The notes under the pieces are model-generated. The model did not search any database and was not told where the DNA came from. It saw nothing but the letters and a program-made list of their open reading frames with translations. A DNA stretch of 60,391 nucleotides, taken from Megasphaera massiliensis. GTDB lineage: Bacteria > Bacillota > Negativicutes > Veillonellales > Megasphaeraceae. The stretch is from positions 29,954-90,344 of the forward strand of contig NZ_HF954559.1 in NCBI RefSeq assembly GCF_000455225.1. The letters are read 5' to 3'. Of this stretch, positions 26,359 through 35,350 are shown piece after piece. Each line of letters starts with the position of its first letter. The first letter of the stretch is position 1. A program made the position numbers and the translations under genes.

Positions 26359-26964
26359 ATGAACGCAGGTACGGTGATTGCCATCAGCCGCCAATATGGG
26401 AGCGGAGGCAGAGAACTGGCGCAGATTCTGGCAAAAAAATTGGGGATTCCCTTATACGACCGCCAATTGATTCATATCGCAGCTGCTAAAATTGGTATCG
26501 ACGATATGAAGGAAGGGGACTTAAAACAGCTCGAAGAAGAAATCCCGCCCCTTTCCTTGAAATTTATGCCTTTCTATATCTTTGGCATGCAAGGCGAGAA
26601 GCCTTTAAATAATAAGATGTTTGAGGCTGAATCCGAGGCCATCCGGCAATTGGCCAGAGACGGGTCCTGCATTATTTTGGGACGGTGTGCAGACTACGTT
26701 TTAAAAAATTTCCCCAATACCTATTCCTTTTATATCTGTGCCGACGATGCCTATCGGACCGAGCGCGGGAAAAGCGTATATGATGGAAAGTCGCTGCAGG
26801 AATTAAAAGAAGAAGACCGTAAGCGCGGTCAATACTATACGTATTATACGGGGAATCTGTGGGGAGATCCGGCTAATTATACGGCGGCCATGAACACCAG
26901 CCGCATGACCTTAGAAAAAGGCGCCGATTTAATTATCAATTATATTGAAACCTTACAGCAATAA
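26359..26964 (+). CDS. Cytidylate kinase-like family protein
   Basis: A 201-residue P-loop protein of the cytidylate-kinase-like family. It opens with the P-loop RQYGSGGRELA (about residues 10-20), has GRCADYVL near residue 110 and an Arg-rich lid-like DDAYRTERGK. The true housekeeping Cmk is a different, shorter-range match and is usually elsewhere. As the last gene of a carbon-catabolic operon this protein may phosphorylate a sugar-acid intermediate, which is speculation. GGGAGGAGATGAGACC precedes the start and a strong terminator follows. Confidence 0.8.
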   Translation: MNAGTVIAISRQYGSGGRELAQILAKKLGIPLYDRQLIHIAAAKIGIDDMKEGDLKQLEEEIPPLSLKFMPFYIFGMQGEKPLNNKMFEAESEAIRQLARDGSCIILGRCADYVLKNFPNTYSFYICADDAYRTERGKSVYDGKSLQELKEEDRKRGQYYTYYTGNLWGDPANYTAAMNTSRMTLEKGADLIINYIETLQQ

Positions 26965-26975
26965 GGTCATATGAG

Positions 26976-27005
26976 AAAAAAAGCTGCCTTAAGGCAGCTT
27001 TTTTT
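26976..27005. terminator. Rho-independent terminator
   Basis: A perfect palindromic stem AAAAAAAGCTGCCTT / AAGGCAGCTTTTTTT, 11 bp after the kinase-like gene. It ends the TRAP operon before the GntR gene. Confidence 0.9.
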
Positions 27006-27106
27006 ACAATGTCTGATGGATTTTCCTGTTTCTACTGTTTTTTGTCTGATATATCTGTTATCCTATAGATATTAATCAGTGATTGCATGCCAGTAAGGAG
27101 TTTTAT

Positions 27107-27805
27107 ATGGTTAATTCTAAGTCCTCAAAATCTAAAATTGAAGAAACGGCTAACAATATCATCGATTTTATTACGTCGCGACAAATGCTTCCCGGGGATA
27201 AAATGCCGACGGAGCCGGTGTTGATGGAAAATTTGAATGTCAGTCGTTCGACTCTGCGGGAGGCGATTCGAGCATTAAGCGCCCGCAACATCCTGGAAGT
27301 ACGTCAAGGTTCGGGCACCTTCATCGCCAAACGCTGCGGCGTTCCCCTGGATCCCCTGGGACTGACTTTTATCTATGATGATGACCGCCTGGCCATCGAC
27401 CTGCTCGACGTTCGCTTAATGATTGAGCCCCAGACAGCGCTATTAGCGGCCCTCCACGCGACGGAAGAACAATGTCAGGAATTATTGAAACAGTGCGCTC
27501 TGGTCGAAAAACTGATCCAAGCCAATCAAGATTACGAAGAAGAAGATATTGCCCTTCATATGATGATTGCCGAGGCCAGTGGGAATCGAGTCCTGAGTAA
27601 TTTATCCTATATCCTTCATACGTCGGTTAAAAAGAATATCGTATCGACGGAAGATGCCCTGAGGGATAATAATACCCTCGTTTACCATCGCCGTCTTGTC
27701 GATGCCATTGTCCGCCATGATGCAACCGGGGCTTATAACGCCATGACGATTCACGTAACGATGTTGTGGGAATTTATTTCGGCTAAATTAAATTCAAAGG
27801 AATAA
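27107..27805 (+). CDS. GntR-family (FadR-type) transcriptional regulator
   Basis: A 232-residue regulator with an N-terminal winged helix (PTEPVLMENLNVSRSTLREAIRAL, residues about 31-54, then RQGSGTFIAK) and a C-terminal FCD effector domain with its Asp/His metal-binding residues (DVRLMIEP, DIALHMMIAEASGN, HRRLVDAI). Such proteins often sense sugar acids. The ATG at 27107 follows AAGGAG; an in-frame TTG at 27083 is less likely. Position just after the uronate-like operon suggests it is that operon's repressor. Confidence 0.9.
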   Translation: MVNSKSSKSKIEETANNIIDFITSRQMLPGDKMPTEPVLMENLNVSRSTLREAIRALSARNILEVRQGSGTFIAKRCGVPLDPLGLTFIYDDDRLAIDLLDVRLMIEPQTALLAALHATEEQCQELLKQCALVEKLIQANQDYEEEDIALHMMIAEASGNRVLSNLSYILHTSVKKNIVSTEDALRDNNTLVYHRRLVDAIVRHDATGAYNAMTIHVTMLWEFISAKLNSKE

Positions 27806-27822
27806 TGGGCTTTAACTAATGA

Positions 27823-27891
27823 TTAGCCGCCCTCAACTTTTTGAATCGGACAGATGGTCAGCGCTTTTCTTTTTACGATTGATTTTGTCAT
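27823..27891 (-). CDS. Putative 22-residue peptide with strong ribosome binding site
   Basis: Immediately after the sigma-54 activator stop codon (27910-27908), GAAAGGAGG is followed 7 bases later by ATG at 27891. The frame is open for 22 codons and closes with TAA at 27825-27823, with a second in-frame-independent TAG close by. The predicted peptide starts MTKSIVKRKALTIC and ends in Gly-Gly, with a basic N-terminus and one Cys. The ribosome binding site is as good as any in the window and the spacing implies coupled translation. It could be a signalling or modified peptide, a leader peptide, or the broken start of a lost gene. No homologue is known to me. Confidence 0.45.
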   Translation of the reverse strand: MTKSIVKRKALTICPIQKVEGG

Positions 27892-27907
27892 GGGAAGACC
27901 TCCTTTC

Positions 27908-29353
27908 CTAATGTTGAGCCTCATATTGCTTTCGTTTTCTAACAAAGGTTGAGGGCGTTAATCCTAGGTTTTTGGACGCTGTTCGGACGTTTCCGAACAT
28001 TTTATATGCATTTTGAATATAATTATATTCAATCTTTTCCAGTACCTCTTTTAAATTGATTGGAAATTGAATGGGCGGTGCGGCAAAGTCGGCCGGTTTA
28101 TTTTCAACTTCCTTTTCTTTGATGATTACGATGGGTTTACTGGCCGGGTGAATGTGGAGATCTTCTGGTTGTATGGCGTCGGAAGAACTGATGATGATGG
28201 CCCGTTCGACAATGTTTTTTAGTTCGCGAATGTTTCCCGGCCAATCGTACTCATGGAGCAGCTGCATCGATAAAGGGGTCAAATACTTTTTCATTTGATA
28301 CCTTTGATTCAGCTTTTCTAAAAAAGATTTTGCTAAAGGCTCGATGTCTTTTTTTCGCATTCGTAATGGCGGGATCGAAATTGGAAAAACGGTGAGTCGG
28401 TAATAGAGGTCTTCCCGGAATGTTCCGTTTTTTACCATTTCTTCGAGATTTCGATTGGTTGCGGCAATGATCCGGACGTCGATTGTTATGGGTTTTGTGC
28501 CGCCTACTCGCATGATTTCCTGTTCCTGTAGGGCACGCAGCAGCTTTACCTGCATATCTTTCGGGAGTTCCCCGATTTCGTCAAGAAATAAGGTCCCATT
28601 ATTGGCGAGTTCGAAGAGGCCGATTTTACCACCTTTATTGGCACCGGTAAAAGCGCCGCCTTCATATCCGAATAACTCGCTTTCAATGAGGTTTTCCGGG
28701 ATGGCGCCGCAATTCACCTTTATGAAACTTCCTTTTGATCGCAGGCTGTGCTGGAAGATATATCGCGCCATGACTTCTTTACCGACCCCGGTTTCACCAA
28801 ATAGGATGACCGAGGTGTCCATTGAAGCAACGCGATTGGCCAGTAGCATAGCGGCCAAGGTCGTTTCATCTTTTGCGATGATTTCGTGAGTTTCTTCTGC
28901 CGTCGTTTGTAAATGCTCTAACTCTAAAGCTAAACGGTCCATAGCGGCCGTTTTTTCTTGTACAACGGCTTTCAAATTGTAAATTTCGGTTAAATCTCGG
29001 ACATTGGTCACGACCATGATAAAGTTTCCGTCTTTATCAAAAATGGGAGAGCTTGTTACTAGAGCTTCTTTTCCGGAACGAAAACATTGTTGCAAGGTAA
29101 CAGGCTGCTTGGTTTTGATGACCTGGAGCGACCCGGACTGAGATATTAATTTATCGCGGACCAAGTCGGCCATATTTTTCCCGATGACTTCCTCTTGCTT
29201 TAATCCGGTAATGATTTCATAGGCATGGTTGATGCGGAGTACGTTGGCTTTTGCATCAGTAATGAATATACCGTCAAAGGAATGCTCTATAATTGCGTTT
29301 AAACGCTCCTGGGCCTCTGAGAGCGTGGAAAAAATTTTAGCGGTAGTTGTCAT
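27908..29353 (-). CDS. Sigma-54-dependent transcriptional activator with PAS domain
   Basis: A 481-residue enhancer-binding protein. It has an N-terminal PAS sensor domain (about residues 14-125), an AAA+ domain with Walker A GETGVGKE (about 186), the sigma-54 contact loop GAFTGA, and Walker [13 protein letters not shown], and a C-terminal Fis-type helix-turn-helix ([20 protein letters not shown]). All parts needed to drive open-complex formation by sigma-54 are intact. A likely target set is the divergent promoter pair at 36.4-36.9 kb. It has its own promoter (29439-29467), so it can be made before the rest of the system. Confidence 0.93.
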   Translation of the reverse strand: MTTTAKIFSTLSEAQERLNAIIEHSFDGIFITDAKANVLRINHAYEIITGLKQEEVIGKNMADLVRDKLISQSGSLQVIKTKQPVTLQQCFRSGKEALVTSSPIFDKDGNFIMVVTNVRDLTEIYNLKAVVQEKTAAMDRLALELEHLQTTAEETHEIIAKDETTLAAMLLANRVASMDTSVILFGETGVGKEVMARYIFQHSLRSKGSFIKVNCGAIPENLIESELFGYEGGAFTGANKGGKIGLFELANNGTLFLDEIGELPKDMQVKLLRALQEQEIMRVGGTKPITIDVRIIAATNRNLEEMVKNGTFREDLYYRLTVFPISIPPLRMRKKDIEPLAKSFLEKLNQRYQMKKYLTPLSMQLLHEYDWPGNIRELKNIVERAIIISSSDAIQPEDLHIHPASKPIVIIKEKEVENKPADFAAPPIQFPINLKEVLEKIEYNYIQNAYKMFGNVRTASKNLGLTPSTFVRKRKQYEAQH

Positions 29354-29438
29354 AACTATTGTCTCCTTTAAAATGGGTAATAAAGGAGTCCCAATGGGGC
29401 TTCTATAATTTACATGATAAATATGCAGACATGATATA

Positions 29439-29467
29439 ATTATAACAATTTTTGGTTATAGTAACAA
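29439..29467 (-). promoter_or_regulatory. Sigma-A promoter of the sigma-54 activator gene
   Basis: Minus strand: TTGTTA (29467-29462), 17-base spacer, TATAAT (29444-29439), about 85 bases before the start codon. It lies between the sigma-54 gene and the activator gene, giving the activator independent expression. Confidence 0.65.
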
Positions 29468-29512
29468 GGCTGATAGTATTGAGAGAATCAACGTCGATAG
29501 ATGAAAAATGGA

Positions 29513-30784
29513 CTATTGATGACGAGAATAGGAGTTAGAAATATGCAGTATTTCTCGATATTTTTGAATTAATCTTCTTGAAAAGGAGTATTCGAACTGG
29601 TCCGTCAACAGTGCAGTTAATTGGGCATCACTGTACGGATGTTTGACGTCTTCGTTTTCAATCAGCCGAGCGAGAGACTGTTGTACGGCATCTTTCGAAA
29701 TGGTTTCTTTTGTCTTAGGAAAAGGACGCTGAAATAAATGTTTGAAGGAAATGGTTTTATGCGGCGTTTGTAGATACTTGTCTTTTATAGAACGACTGAT
29801 GGTAGAGGGATGAAGGCCTACTTTTTTGGCAATATCTGACAGCGTCATCGGCTGCAGCGGTCCTTGGTTCTGTAAATAGTCTTGCTGACAGTTCCAAATG
29901 GCATCGGTTAAGGCATGCAGCGTTTTACGGCGGCGTTCAATATTATAAAACAGTAGGCGACAGCGCGTATATTTGGTTTGGAAATATTCCTTTACACTTT
30001 CGTCGGTCGTTGTCCGCATCATCCGGACGTAGTAATCGCTCATGGAATAAGAGGCTGACCAGGAGTCGTTTAAAATGACTTCGTGGTCGGTGCCCGTGAA
30101 TTGAATGATGACATCGGGAATAATATAGGAGGCTTCTGCTTCGAAGATGCCGCTAAGTGGTGCCGGATTTAATTTCTTGATGAGAGCTATGGCGGCATCG
30201 ATCTTTGTTTTGGGACCCTTTACAGATTGGTAAATCTGTGAGCGTTTTTGTTTTCCTATATCTGAAAGATGATGGTCAATCAGTTTTTCCAATAGCGGGG
30301 TTAACTTGTGATTGCGACGTAGCTGCAATTTTAGACAGTCCTTGAGCGACGTCGCGCCTATACCGGCAGGATCCAGTTCTTGGAGACGGCATAGGCAGAA
30401 GTCAAAAAGGCCTGCCGGCAAGGGCAATTTTTCGGTTATTTCTTCTTCGGTTATGGTCAAGTATCCTCTGCTATCGACATAGTCGGCCAAATACGAAAAC
30501 AGGGCCCACTGGGGTTTTGTAAAATTCGCGGAATTTACTTGTTCCAAAATAAATTGTTTGACGCTGCGCTCTTCCGGAGCTGCTACAAAATCTAAAAAGG
30601 AAGTATCGTTGTGGGCTGACGATCTTTGATTTGGGCTATACTCCATGAAGGGGTTTTCTTCGGATTCTTTTTGAAGCAGGTTGTACAGAGATTCTGTGGA
30701 TAAGGCGAGAATATTCAACGATTGAATTTGATTGGTTGAAAGTTTTTGAAGCTCTTTCTGACTCAGTGTTAAGTTGGTGTCCAT
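29513..30784 (-). CDS. rpoN: RNA polymerase sigma-54 factor, divergent RpoN box
   Basis: A 423-residue sigma-54 factor. Region I is Gln/Leu-rich (LSQKELQKLSTNQIQSLNIL), followed by an acidic linker, core-binding region and a helix-turn-helix (TLSDIAKKVGLHPSTISRSI, about residues 318-337). The C-terminal RpoN box, usually ARRTVAKYRE, reads SRRLIQKYRE: three of the ten positions central to -24 recognition differ. It lies 4 bp after the ligase gene as the last cistron of the lux-like operon. Whether the genome has a second, standard rpoN cannot be told from the window. Confidence 0.9.
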   Translation of the reverse strand: MDTNLTLSQKELQKLSTNQIQSLNILALSTESLYNLLQKESEENPFMEYSPNQRSSAHNDTSFLDFVAAPEERSVKQFILEQVNSANFTKPQWALFSYLADYVDSRGYLTITEEEITEKLPLPAGLFDFCLCRLQELDPAGIGATSLKDCLKLQLRRNHKLTPLLEKLIDHHLSDIGKQKRSQIYQSVKGPKTKIDAAIALIKKLNPAPLSGIFEAEASYIIPDVIIQFTGTDHEVILNDSWSASYSMSDYYVRMMRTTTDESVKEYFQTKYTRCRLLFYNIERRRKTLHALTDAIWNCQQDYLQNQGPLQPMTLSDIAKKVGLHPSTISRSIKDKYLQTPHKTISFKHLFQRPFPKTKETISKDAVQQSLARLIENEDVKHPYSDAQLTALLTDQFEYSFSRRLIQKYREILHISNSYSRHQ

Positions 30785-30788
30785 TGTT

Positions 30789-32213
30789 TCACCTTCCGTC
30801 CTTTTCGGCCAGGTCGTTCAAAATTGGGTACTGGGTTTTCCCCGACGTATTTTTGGGGATTTGTTCTATTTGATGGATACTGAAGCAGTGGATATGAAGG
30901 CCGAGTTTTTCGATTAAGAAATCTTCTATTTCTGGTTGTTTGTCTGTGGTGCCCGTCATAAAAATATGCAGGTCATCATCTTTTCCGGTACAAGCAAAGT
31001 CGCTAACGTCAAAGGTGTTTTTTAAGAGTTCTTCTACTTCATCCATATTTACGCGCTTCCCCATTATTTTTAGGAAGCGTTTTTTTCGGCCGGTAATATA
31101 GTAGTATCCGTCTTGATCAACATAGGCCATATCTCCCGTATAAAGCCGTCCATGTCGTAAGTCTCCTAAGGATAAATCCTCTGCTTTCTGAGCGTACCCC
31201 ATCGTTACATTCGGACCGTCATAACAAAGTTCTCCGGTTACCTTCGGCGTCGTGATTTCCGTTTTTTCATCTTCCATGATGTGGAAGGTCCCGCCCGGGA
31301 TTGCGATGCCGATACTTCCCAATTTTTCCAAGGCTTTATCAAATGGCAGATAGGACATGCGTGCCGTTGCTTCTGTTTGGCCATACATGACGATAAAACG
31401 CTTTCCTGTTTTGTGCGCAAATTCAAGATATTCCTTTTGCAGCCGTGTCGATAAATGGCCGCCGGCTTGAATCATCAGCTTCAATTTTGGCAAATCCATA
31501 GACATGATTCCAATGCGCTTCAAACACTCAAAGGTGAAGGGAACACCTGCCAGTGAGGTGATAGATTCTTTTTTACAGATGTTCCAGAATTCTTTATCAA
31601 AGACCGTATTTTCTGTCAGGCATTCGCAGGCACCCTGGAGGACATGGCTGTTTATTACTGACAGACCGAAGGTGTAGTGCATCGGGAGAGATGAAATCGG
31701 ATGATCCAGCTCGGTGATTTTTAGATATTCAGCGATAGAGGCCGCATTTGATTGAATATTTTTATAACTTTGACGGACTAATTTCGGGCTTCCCGTACTT
31801 CCGGACGTCGTTAATAACAGGGCTAAATCCGGATGAATATGGTGGTTGATTTCATTACTATGATATAGGCCGTAATCATATAGTGTATATATTGGTTCTT
31901 CTGTATCATCTATGGGCTTAAACAGGTAATTGGGCTTATATCGCATCAATAATTGTTGCTGTAATTCTTCATCCATATCGTGATCGATGAGAAGGGGGAC
32001 GATATGGTTTTGCAGGCAGCAAAGGTAGGATAGTGCAGAGCCTATGGTATTATGGCAGATAATGGCCGCTAATTGTTTGGGTTTATTTTCGATTAGTTGA
32101 TGTACTTTTTTGCTGTGAACATACCAATCGCCATAAGTAATGGAATGGTCCATTCCATCAATAAATAAGAGATGATCTTGGTATTTAGGGTTTTCATCAA
32201 AGAAACACAACAT
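30789..32213 (-). CDS. ANL-superfamily acyl-adenylating ligase
   Basis: A 474-residue AMP-forming ligase. The phosphate-binding loop is TTSGSTGSPK (about residues 140-149), the adenylate motif YGQTEATARMSY is present, then GRLYTGDMAYVDQDGYYYITGRKKRFLKIMGKR region motifs, and the C-terminal catalytic Lys lies in NTSGKTQY. The start at 32213 follows AGGAGGG with 6 bases spacing. Upstream in the operon are a lone acyl carrier protein, LuxE and LuxC, so it probably activates a carboxylic acid for loading on that carrier. Acid specificity is unknown. Confidence 0.85.
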   Translation of the reverse strand: MLCFFDENPKYQDHLLFIDGMDHSITYGDWYVHSKKVHQLIENKPKQLAAIICHNTIGSALSYLCCLQNHIVPLLIDHDMDEELQQQLLMRYKPNYLFKPIDDTEEPIYTLYDYGLYHSNEINHHIHPDLALLLTTSGSTGSPKLVRQSYKNIQSNAASIAEYLKITELDHPISSLPMHYTFGLSVINSHVLQGACECLTENTVFDKEFWNICKKESITSLAGVPFTFECLKRIGIMSMDLPKLKLMIQAGGHLSTRLQKEYLEFAHKTGKRFIVMYGQTEATARMSYLPFDKALEKLGSIGIAIPGGTFHIMEDEKTEITTPKVTGELCYDGPNVTMGYAQKAEDLSLGDLRHGRLYTGDMAYVDQDGYYYITGRKKRFLKIMGKRVNMDEVEELLKNTFDVSDFACTGKDDDLHIFMTGTTDKQPEIEDFLIEKLGLHIHCFSIHQIEQIPKNTSGKTQYPILNDLAEKDGR

Positions 32214-32224
32214 AGGAATCCCTC

Positions 32225-33412
32225 CTAACGAATGATGCGGGTCAGTGATTCCAGTAGATTGCGGCCATCCCAAATTATATCCATATCCATGGCTTGCCCG
32301 ATTGGTACAACTCGGTCTACACCGGTTACCTGAGCTTGGATGAGCTGGTTTCGAACTTCAGTTGGGGATATATTTAAGGTCGTGATAGTCTGGACTTTAG
32401 CCGTAAGGTAGGGGAATATGTCCGATAAATCTTGTAATGGATATTGAAAAAATTGACCAAAAGTTCCTGATAATTGAGTTATATCGAAGGGAAAGTCAGA
32501 TAATGTATAGACATAAAGTCGGTTGTTGTCATATGCGATGGATTGAATTTCAGTTTCATGCATTGCAAATTTCCAGGCTTCGGTGAATTTTCGACTTACT
32601 TTAATCGGAGCCAGGTCGTATTTCTGTATTTCATGGACAACGGCTTTCCACCATCGCTGCTGCGCATCGATGAAGTCGCTTTTTGATCCAAGCCAAAAAA
32701 TAAGTCTTGGAGAGGAGCAGGCATTTTGATCTACTTCATAGGTATCTAAATAAAAATGATGAACTTTTTCTTTTAATTCTTCATCTGAACAAGTAATGAT
32801 ATAATTGCTATCGAAGACCGACAGTGAGTAGCGATCGGGAAACGGAATGTCGATAGCCTTGGGAGATAAAGGGGATTTTCTGATTTCGAGAATTGTTTTG
32901 TCTCCACCCCAAATTATGCGGCTGTCACAGCATTTTGAAAATAAATCCGTTACTTTTTTTTCGTGATCATAGGTTATGATTGCATTTTGATTAAATAGGC
33001 GTCTATACGAAGGAGCGCGTAAGAGGTGATCGAATAAGCTGCAAATGGGGGAAACTGCTGGGACTAGCTTCGGCGATATCCGAACTACATTGGCGTTGCC
33101 GGCTAACAAGGATATGAATAGACTGTATAAAAACATGACGGGCATGTTAGATGGGGCAATGTGAAAGGTTAAGCCGCGTCCCAATCGAGTTTCAAGATAG
33201 GGAAGTAATTTTTTATATTCTTCTATTTTCCTTGGTCGAAGCCAAAAGCTAAAAGCTGCCCATTCCGGATTATCTTTTACTATTGGGAGATTTAACAGTT
33301 GGCGAGAGAACTCGTTACAAAACTGTACTGTCAACGGTGAAAAAGGAGGGAATGGAGTTGTTTTTTTGGGAATCATTCCTGCGATTGTCGTGAACTTTTT
33401 AATTGTGTGCAT
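32225..33412 (-). CDS. LuxC-family acyl thioester reductase
   Basis: A 395-residue protein of the LuxC acyl-CoA/acyl-protein reductase family, an aldehyde-dehydrogenase-fold enzyme making aldehydes with NAD(P)H. Typical segments are HIAPSNMPVMFLYSLF (84-99), GNANVVRISPK (105-115), PFPDRYS (190-196), and the catalytic Cys232 in DQNACSSP. The start overlaps the LuxE end by 14 bp, and GGGGG lies upstream. No luxAB luciferase genes are present, so the aldehyde has another use, such as a fatty alcohol or a lipid or signal precursor. Confidence 0.9.
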   Translation of the reverse strand: MHTIKKFTTIAGMIPKKTTPFPPFSPLTVQFCNEFSRQLLNLPIVKDNPEWAAFSFWLRPRKIEEYKKLLPYLETRLGRGLTFHIAPSNMPVMFLYSLFISLLAGNANVVRISPKLVPAVSPICSLFDHLLRAPSYRRLFNQNAIITYDHEKKVTDLFSKCCDSRIIWGGDKTILEIRKSPLSPKAIDIPFPDRYSLSVFDSNYIITCSDEELKEKVHHFYLDTYEVDQNACSSPRLIFWLGSKSDFIDAQQRWWKAVVHEIQKYDLAPIKVSRKFTEAWKFAMHETEIQSIAYDNNRLYVYTLSDFPFDITQLSGTFGQFFQYPLQDLSDIFPYLTAKVQTITTLNISPTEVRNQLIQAQVTGVDRVVPIGQAMDMDIIWDGRNLLESLTRIIR

Positions 33413-34466
33413 CGCTGCACCCCCTTATCTCCGCCTTGGCAATACGGCCGTCAATGCGAAAATATTTGCCTAAACGACCACAAGGGCAATCATCAATGCC
33501 TAATAATGTTCCCATGTCTTCTGTCAGAATCGAATGCCCGGGATAGGATGTTGCCAGCGGTGTTAATACCTGAACTATTCCAGATTCACCAATGGCGCAA
33601 GGGGAAAAGTCTTCAGGATTGCGGATAATGATATCTGAAAAAATACTGGCATGGAGGTGGCCTTGCTCACACTCCATATAAATACATCCGGTTTGTTCAG
33701 CCATACCATAGTAATTGTGAACTTTGCTGATTTTAAACTGCTCGTATAGACGCTGCTTATAAATTGTGGGCGAAACGGCTCGATCTTGCATCTTTTTCCA
33801 GCCACCGCCATGGATGAGAATCGCATTGGATAAATCGAGCACTCCCGGGTAATCTGCCAGCGCTTCGCATAAATACTGCCAAATCATGAAAGTGAACCCG
33901 AAAATGAGCACCGGTTGATCATGATAGGTTTGGATAAAGGTTCGGATGCTCTCTAGGTCTATCGACAAATCAGACTTTAGGGCATAATATTTTCGTTTGG
34001 CAAAAATAGAAAATCCTAAAACGGCAGCCCCTCTCGCATTGAAGGCATTGCGGTTTTTTAATAAGTCCGGCGTGTCGACAATGAGCATCGGCAATCGAGC
34101 GGAACCGATGAAGTTTTCTACAATATGGTATAAGGCAAATTGTTGATTGCTTGCTGTTGTAGTATCGAGATATAGGTGGGAAGCTATACCGGATGTTCCG
34201 GACGAGGTAATCACTTTGAAAACGTCCTGGTCGCTGATACTTTTTAACTCTTCTGTCTTAAAAAGAGATATAGGGAGCATGGGAATGGTTGAAATTTTGT
34301 TATAGCGATTGCGTTTGAGCCTTAAGGTGTTCAATGCCTGTCCGTACGGTGGGCAAGCCTTGCTGTGTTGAAGTGTTAATTCGGATAAGAGGTGTATATA
34401 ATGGTGCTCTTTTTCGGATTGGGTCCAAGCAAATGGCGGCTGGTCTAGCCAAGTATTATAGTCCAT
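33399..34466 (-). CDS. LuxE-family acyl-protein synthetase
   Basis: A 355-residue acyl-protein synthetase/acyl-transferase of the LuxE family. It carries the adenylate-forming TSSGTSG loop (about residues 96-102), the YGMAEQTG motif (about 246) and the C-terminal DDCPCGRLG segment matching the region of the acyl-bearing Cys in bacterial LuxE. In luminous bacteria LuxE passes an activated fatty acyl group to LuxC, which is encoded directly downstream here with a 14-bp overlap. GGAGGTGAAGG precedes the start. Confidence 0.88.
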   Translation of the reverse strand: MDYNTWLDQPPFAWTQSEKEHHYIHLLSELTLQHSKACPPYGQALNTLRLKRNRYNKISTIPMLPISLFKTEELKSISDQDVFKVITSSGTSGIASHLYLDTTTASNQQFALYHIVENFIGSARLPMLIVDTPDLLKNRNAFNARGAAVLGFSIFAKRKYYALKSDLSIDLESIRTFIQTYHDQPVLIFGFTFMIWQYLCEALADYPGVLDLSNAILIHGGGWKKMQDRAVSPTIYKQRLYEQFKISKVHNYYGMAEQTGCIYMECEQGHLHASIFSDIIIRNPEDFSPCAIGESGIVQVLTPLATSYPGHSILTEDMGTLLGIDDCPCGRLGKYFRIDGRIAKAEIRGCSDAHN

Positions 34467-35112
34467 AGGTATCCTTCACCTCCTTTGTCAATATAAAGGG
34501 TGCTCTGTGACCGGGATATGTTTTTATTGGTGTGGGTAAACTCCGTAAAACGGGCTTACCCCATTTTTCATAGGCCTGTTCATCCCCGCCAGGGAGTCGT
34601 GTGATGACATTTTCGTTTGGAATGAAGTAGTCTCCTGAAAACAAGAGTGCTTCATCGACGATGATACAACTGCTGCCGGGAGTATGGCCGGGGGCGGATT
34701 GGCATAAAATTGTATGCCGTCGCCAGGTCGTCGTGTAAACTTTTTCAAAGGTAATATCTGCCGGTTGGCAAGTAAAAGGCGGGTATGAAACTCTCATTTT
34801 TCCATTGCTCTTAAAATATAAATACGTTTCCATAATCCTTGTCATATTTAAGGTAGTACTTTGAATTCCCCGGCTGCAGGCGTCACTGCATAAAACTTTT
34901 ACCGGATACTGTTTCCTGAGGTCGTTGAGGGCCGCTATATGGTCGCAGTGTTCATGTGTTAAAATGACAAGTTCCGGAGTTAGATTTTTCTCGGTAAGAT
35001 AGGAATGGATTTTTTGAAAATTATTTGGATCGACGATGAGAACGCGATCCCCGGAGACTAACAGATAGCAGTTGCTGTCAGTCAGGGGATCGACAATTAT
35101 TTTTTCGAGCAT
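34456..35112 (-). CDS. Metallo-beta-lactamase-fold hydrolase
   Basis: A 218-residue MBL-fold protein with the di-metal motif THEHCDHIAAL (about residues 51-61), a further His in SAPGHTPGSS, Asp in FSGDYF, and His in YPGHRAP. This layout is typical of glyoxalase-II-like thioester hydrolases. The start at 35112 lies 1 bp after the acyl carrier protein stop. In this setting it may release product from, or clear, acyl-carrier thioesters (inference). Confidence 0.85.
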   Translation of the reverse strand: MLEKIIVDPLTDSNCYLLVSGDRVLIVDPNNFQKIHSYLTEKNLTPELVILTHEHCDHIAALNDLRKQYPVKVLCSDACSRGIQSTTLNMTRIMETYLYFKSNGKMRVSYPPFTCQPADITFEKVYTTTWRRHTILCQSAPGHTPGSSCIIVDEALLFSGDYFIPNENVITRLPGGDEQAYEKWGKPVLRSLPTPIKTYPGHRAPFILTKEVKDTYGL

Positions 35113-35113
35113 T

Positions 35114-35350
35114 TTAAATATCGACGCCGTATTTTCGTAAAATATCCATTCCTTTTTCATAAGAGCTGAATGCCAGCACATCGGGGGTATCAATGGAAAT
35201 ATCGAAGGTATCTTCCATTTCTTCCATTAATGTCATATGGCCCATAGAGTCCCATAATTTAATACTGCGATACTTTAGACCGGGTAGGTCTTCTTTTTTT
35301 AGTTTGAAATTATTCATAAAAAGCTGTTCGTATTTTTCTAAGTTTGTCAT
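35114..35350 (-). CDS. Acyl carrier protein
   Basis: A 78-residue acyl carrier protein. The phosphopantetheine attachment Ser35 lies in LWDSMGHM, a variant of the usual DSL motif. Helices before and after are acidic as expected. It differs from the housekeeping AcpP and is encoded inside the lux-like operon, so it is probably dedicated to the ligase/LuxE/LuxC pathway. Its ATG overlaps the end of the upstream MaoC gene by 4 bp. Confidence 0.88.
   Translation of the reverse strand: MTNLEKYEQLFMNNFKLKKEDLPGLKYRSIKLWDSMGHMTLMEEMEDTFDISIDTPDVLAFSSYEKGMDILRKYGVDI

Noticed and set aside
30789-34466. Bioluminescence operon
   Set aside because: LuxC and LuxE are present, but no luxA, luxB or luxD is encoded, and luciferase needs oxygen that this anaerobe would not meet.
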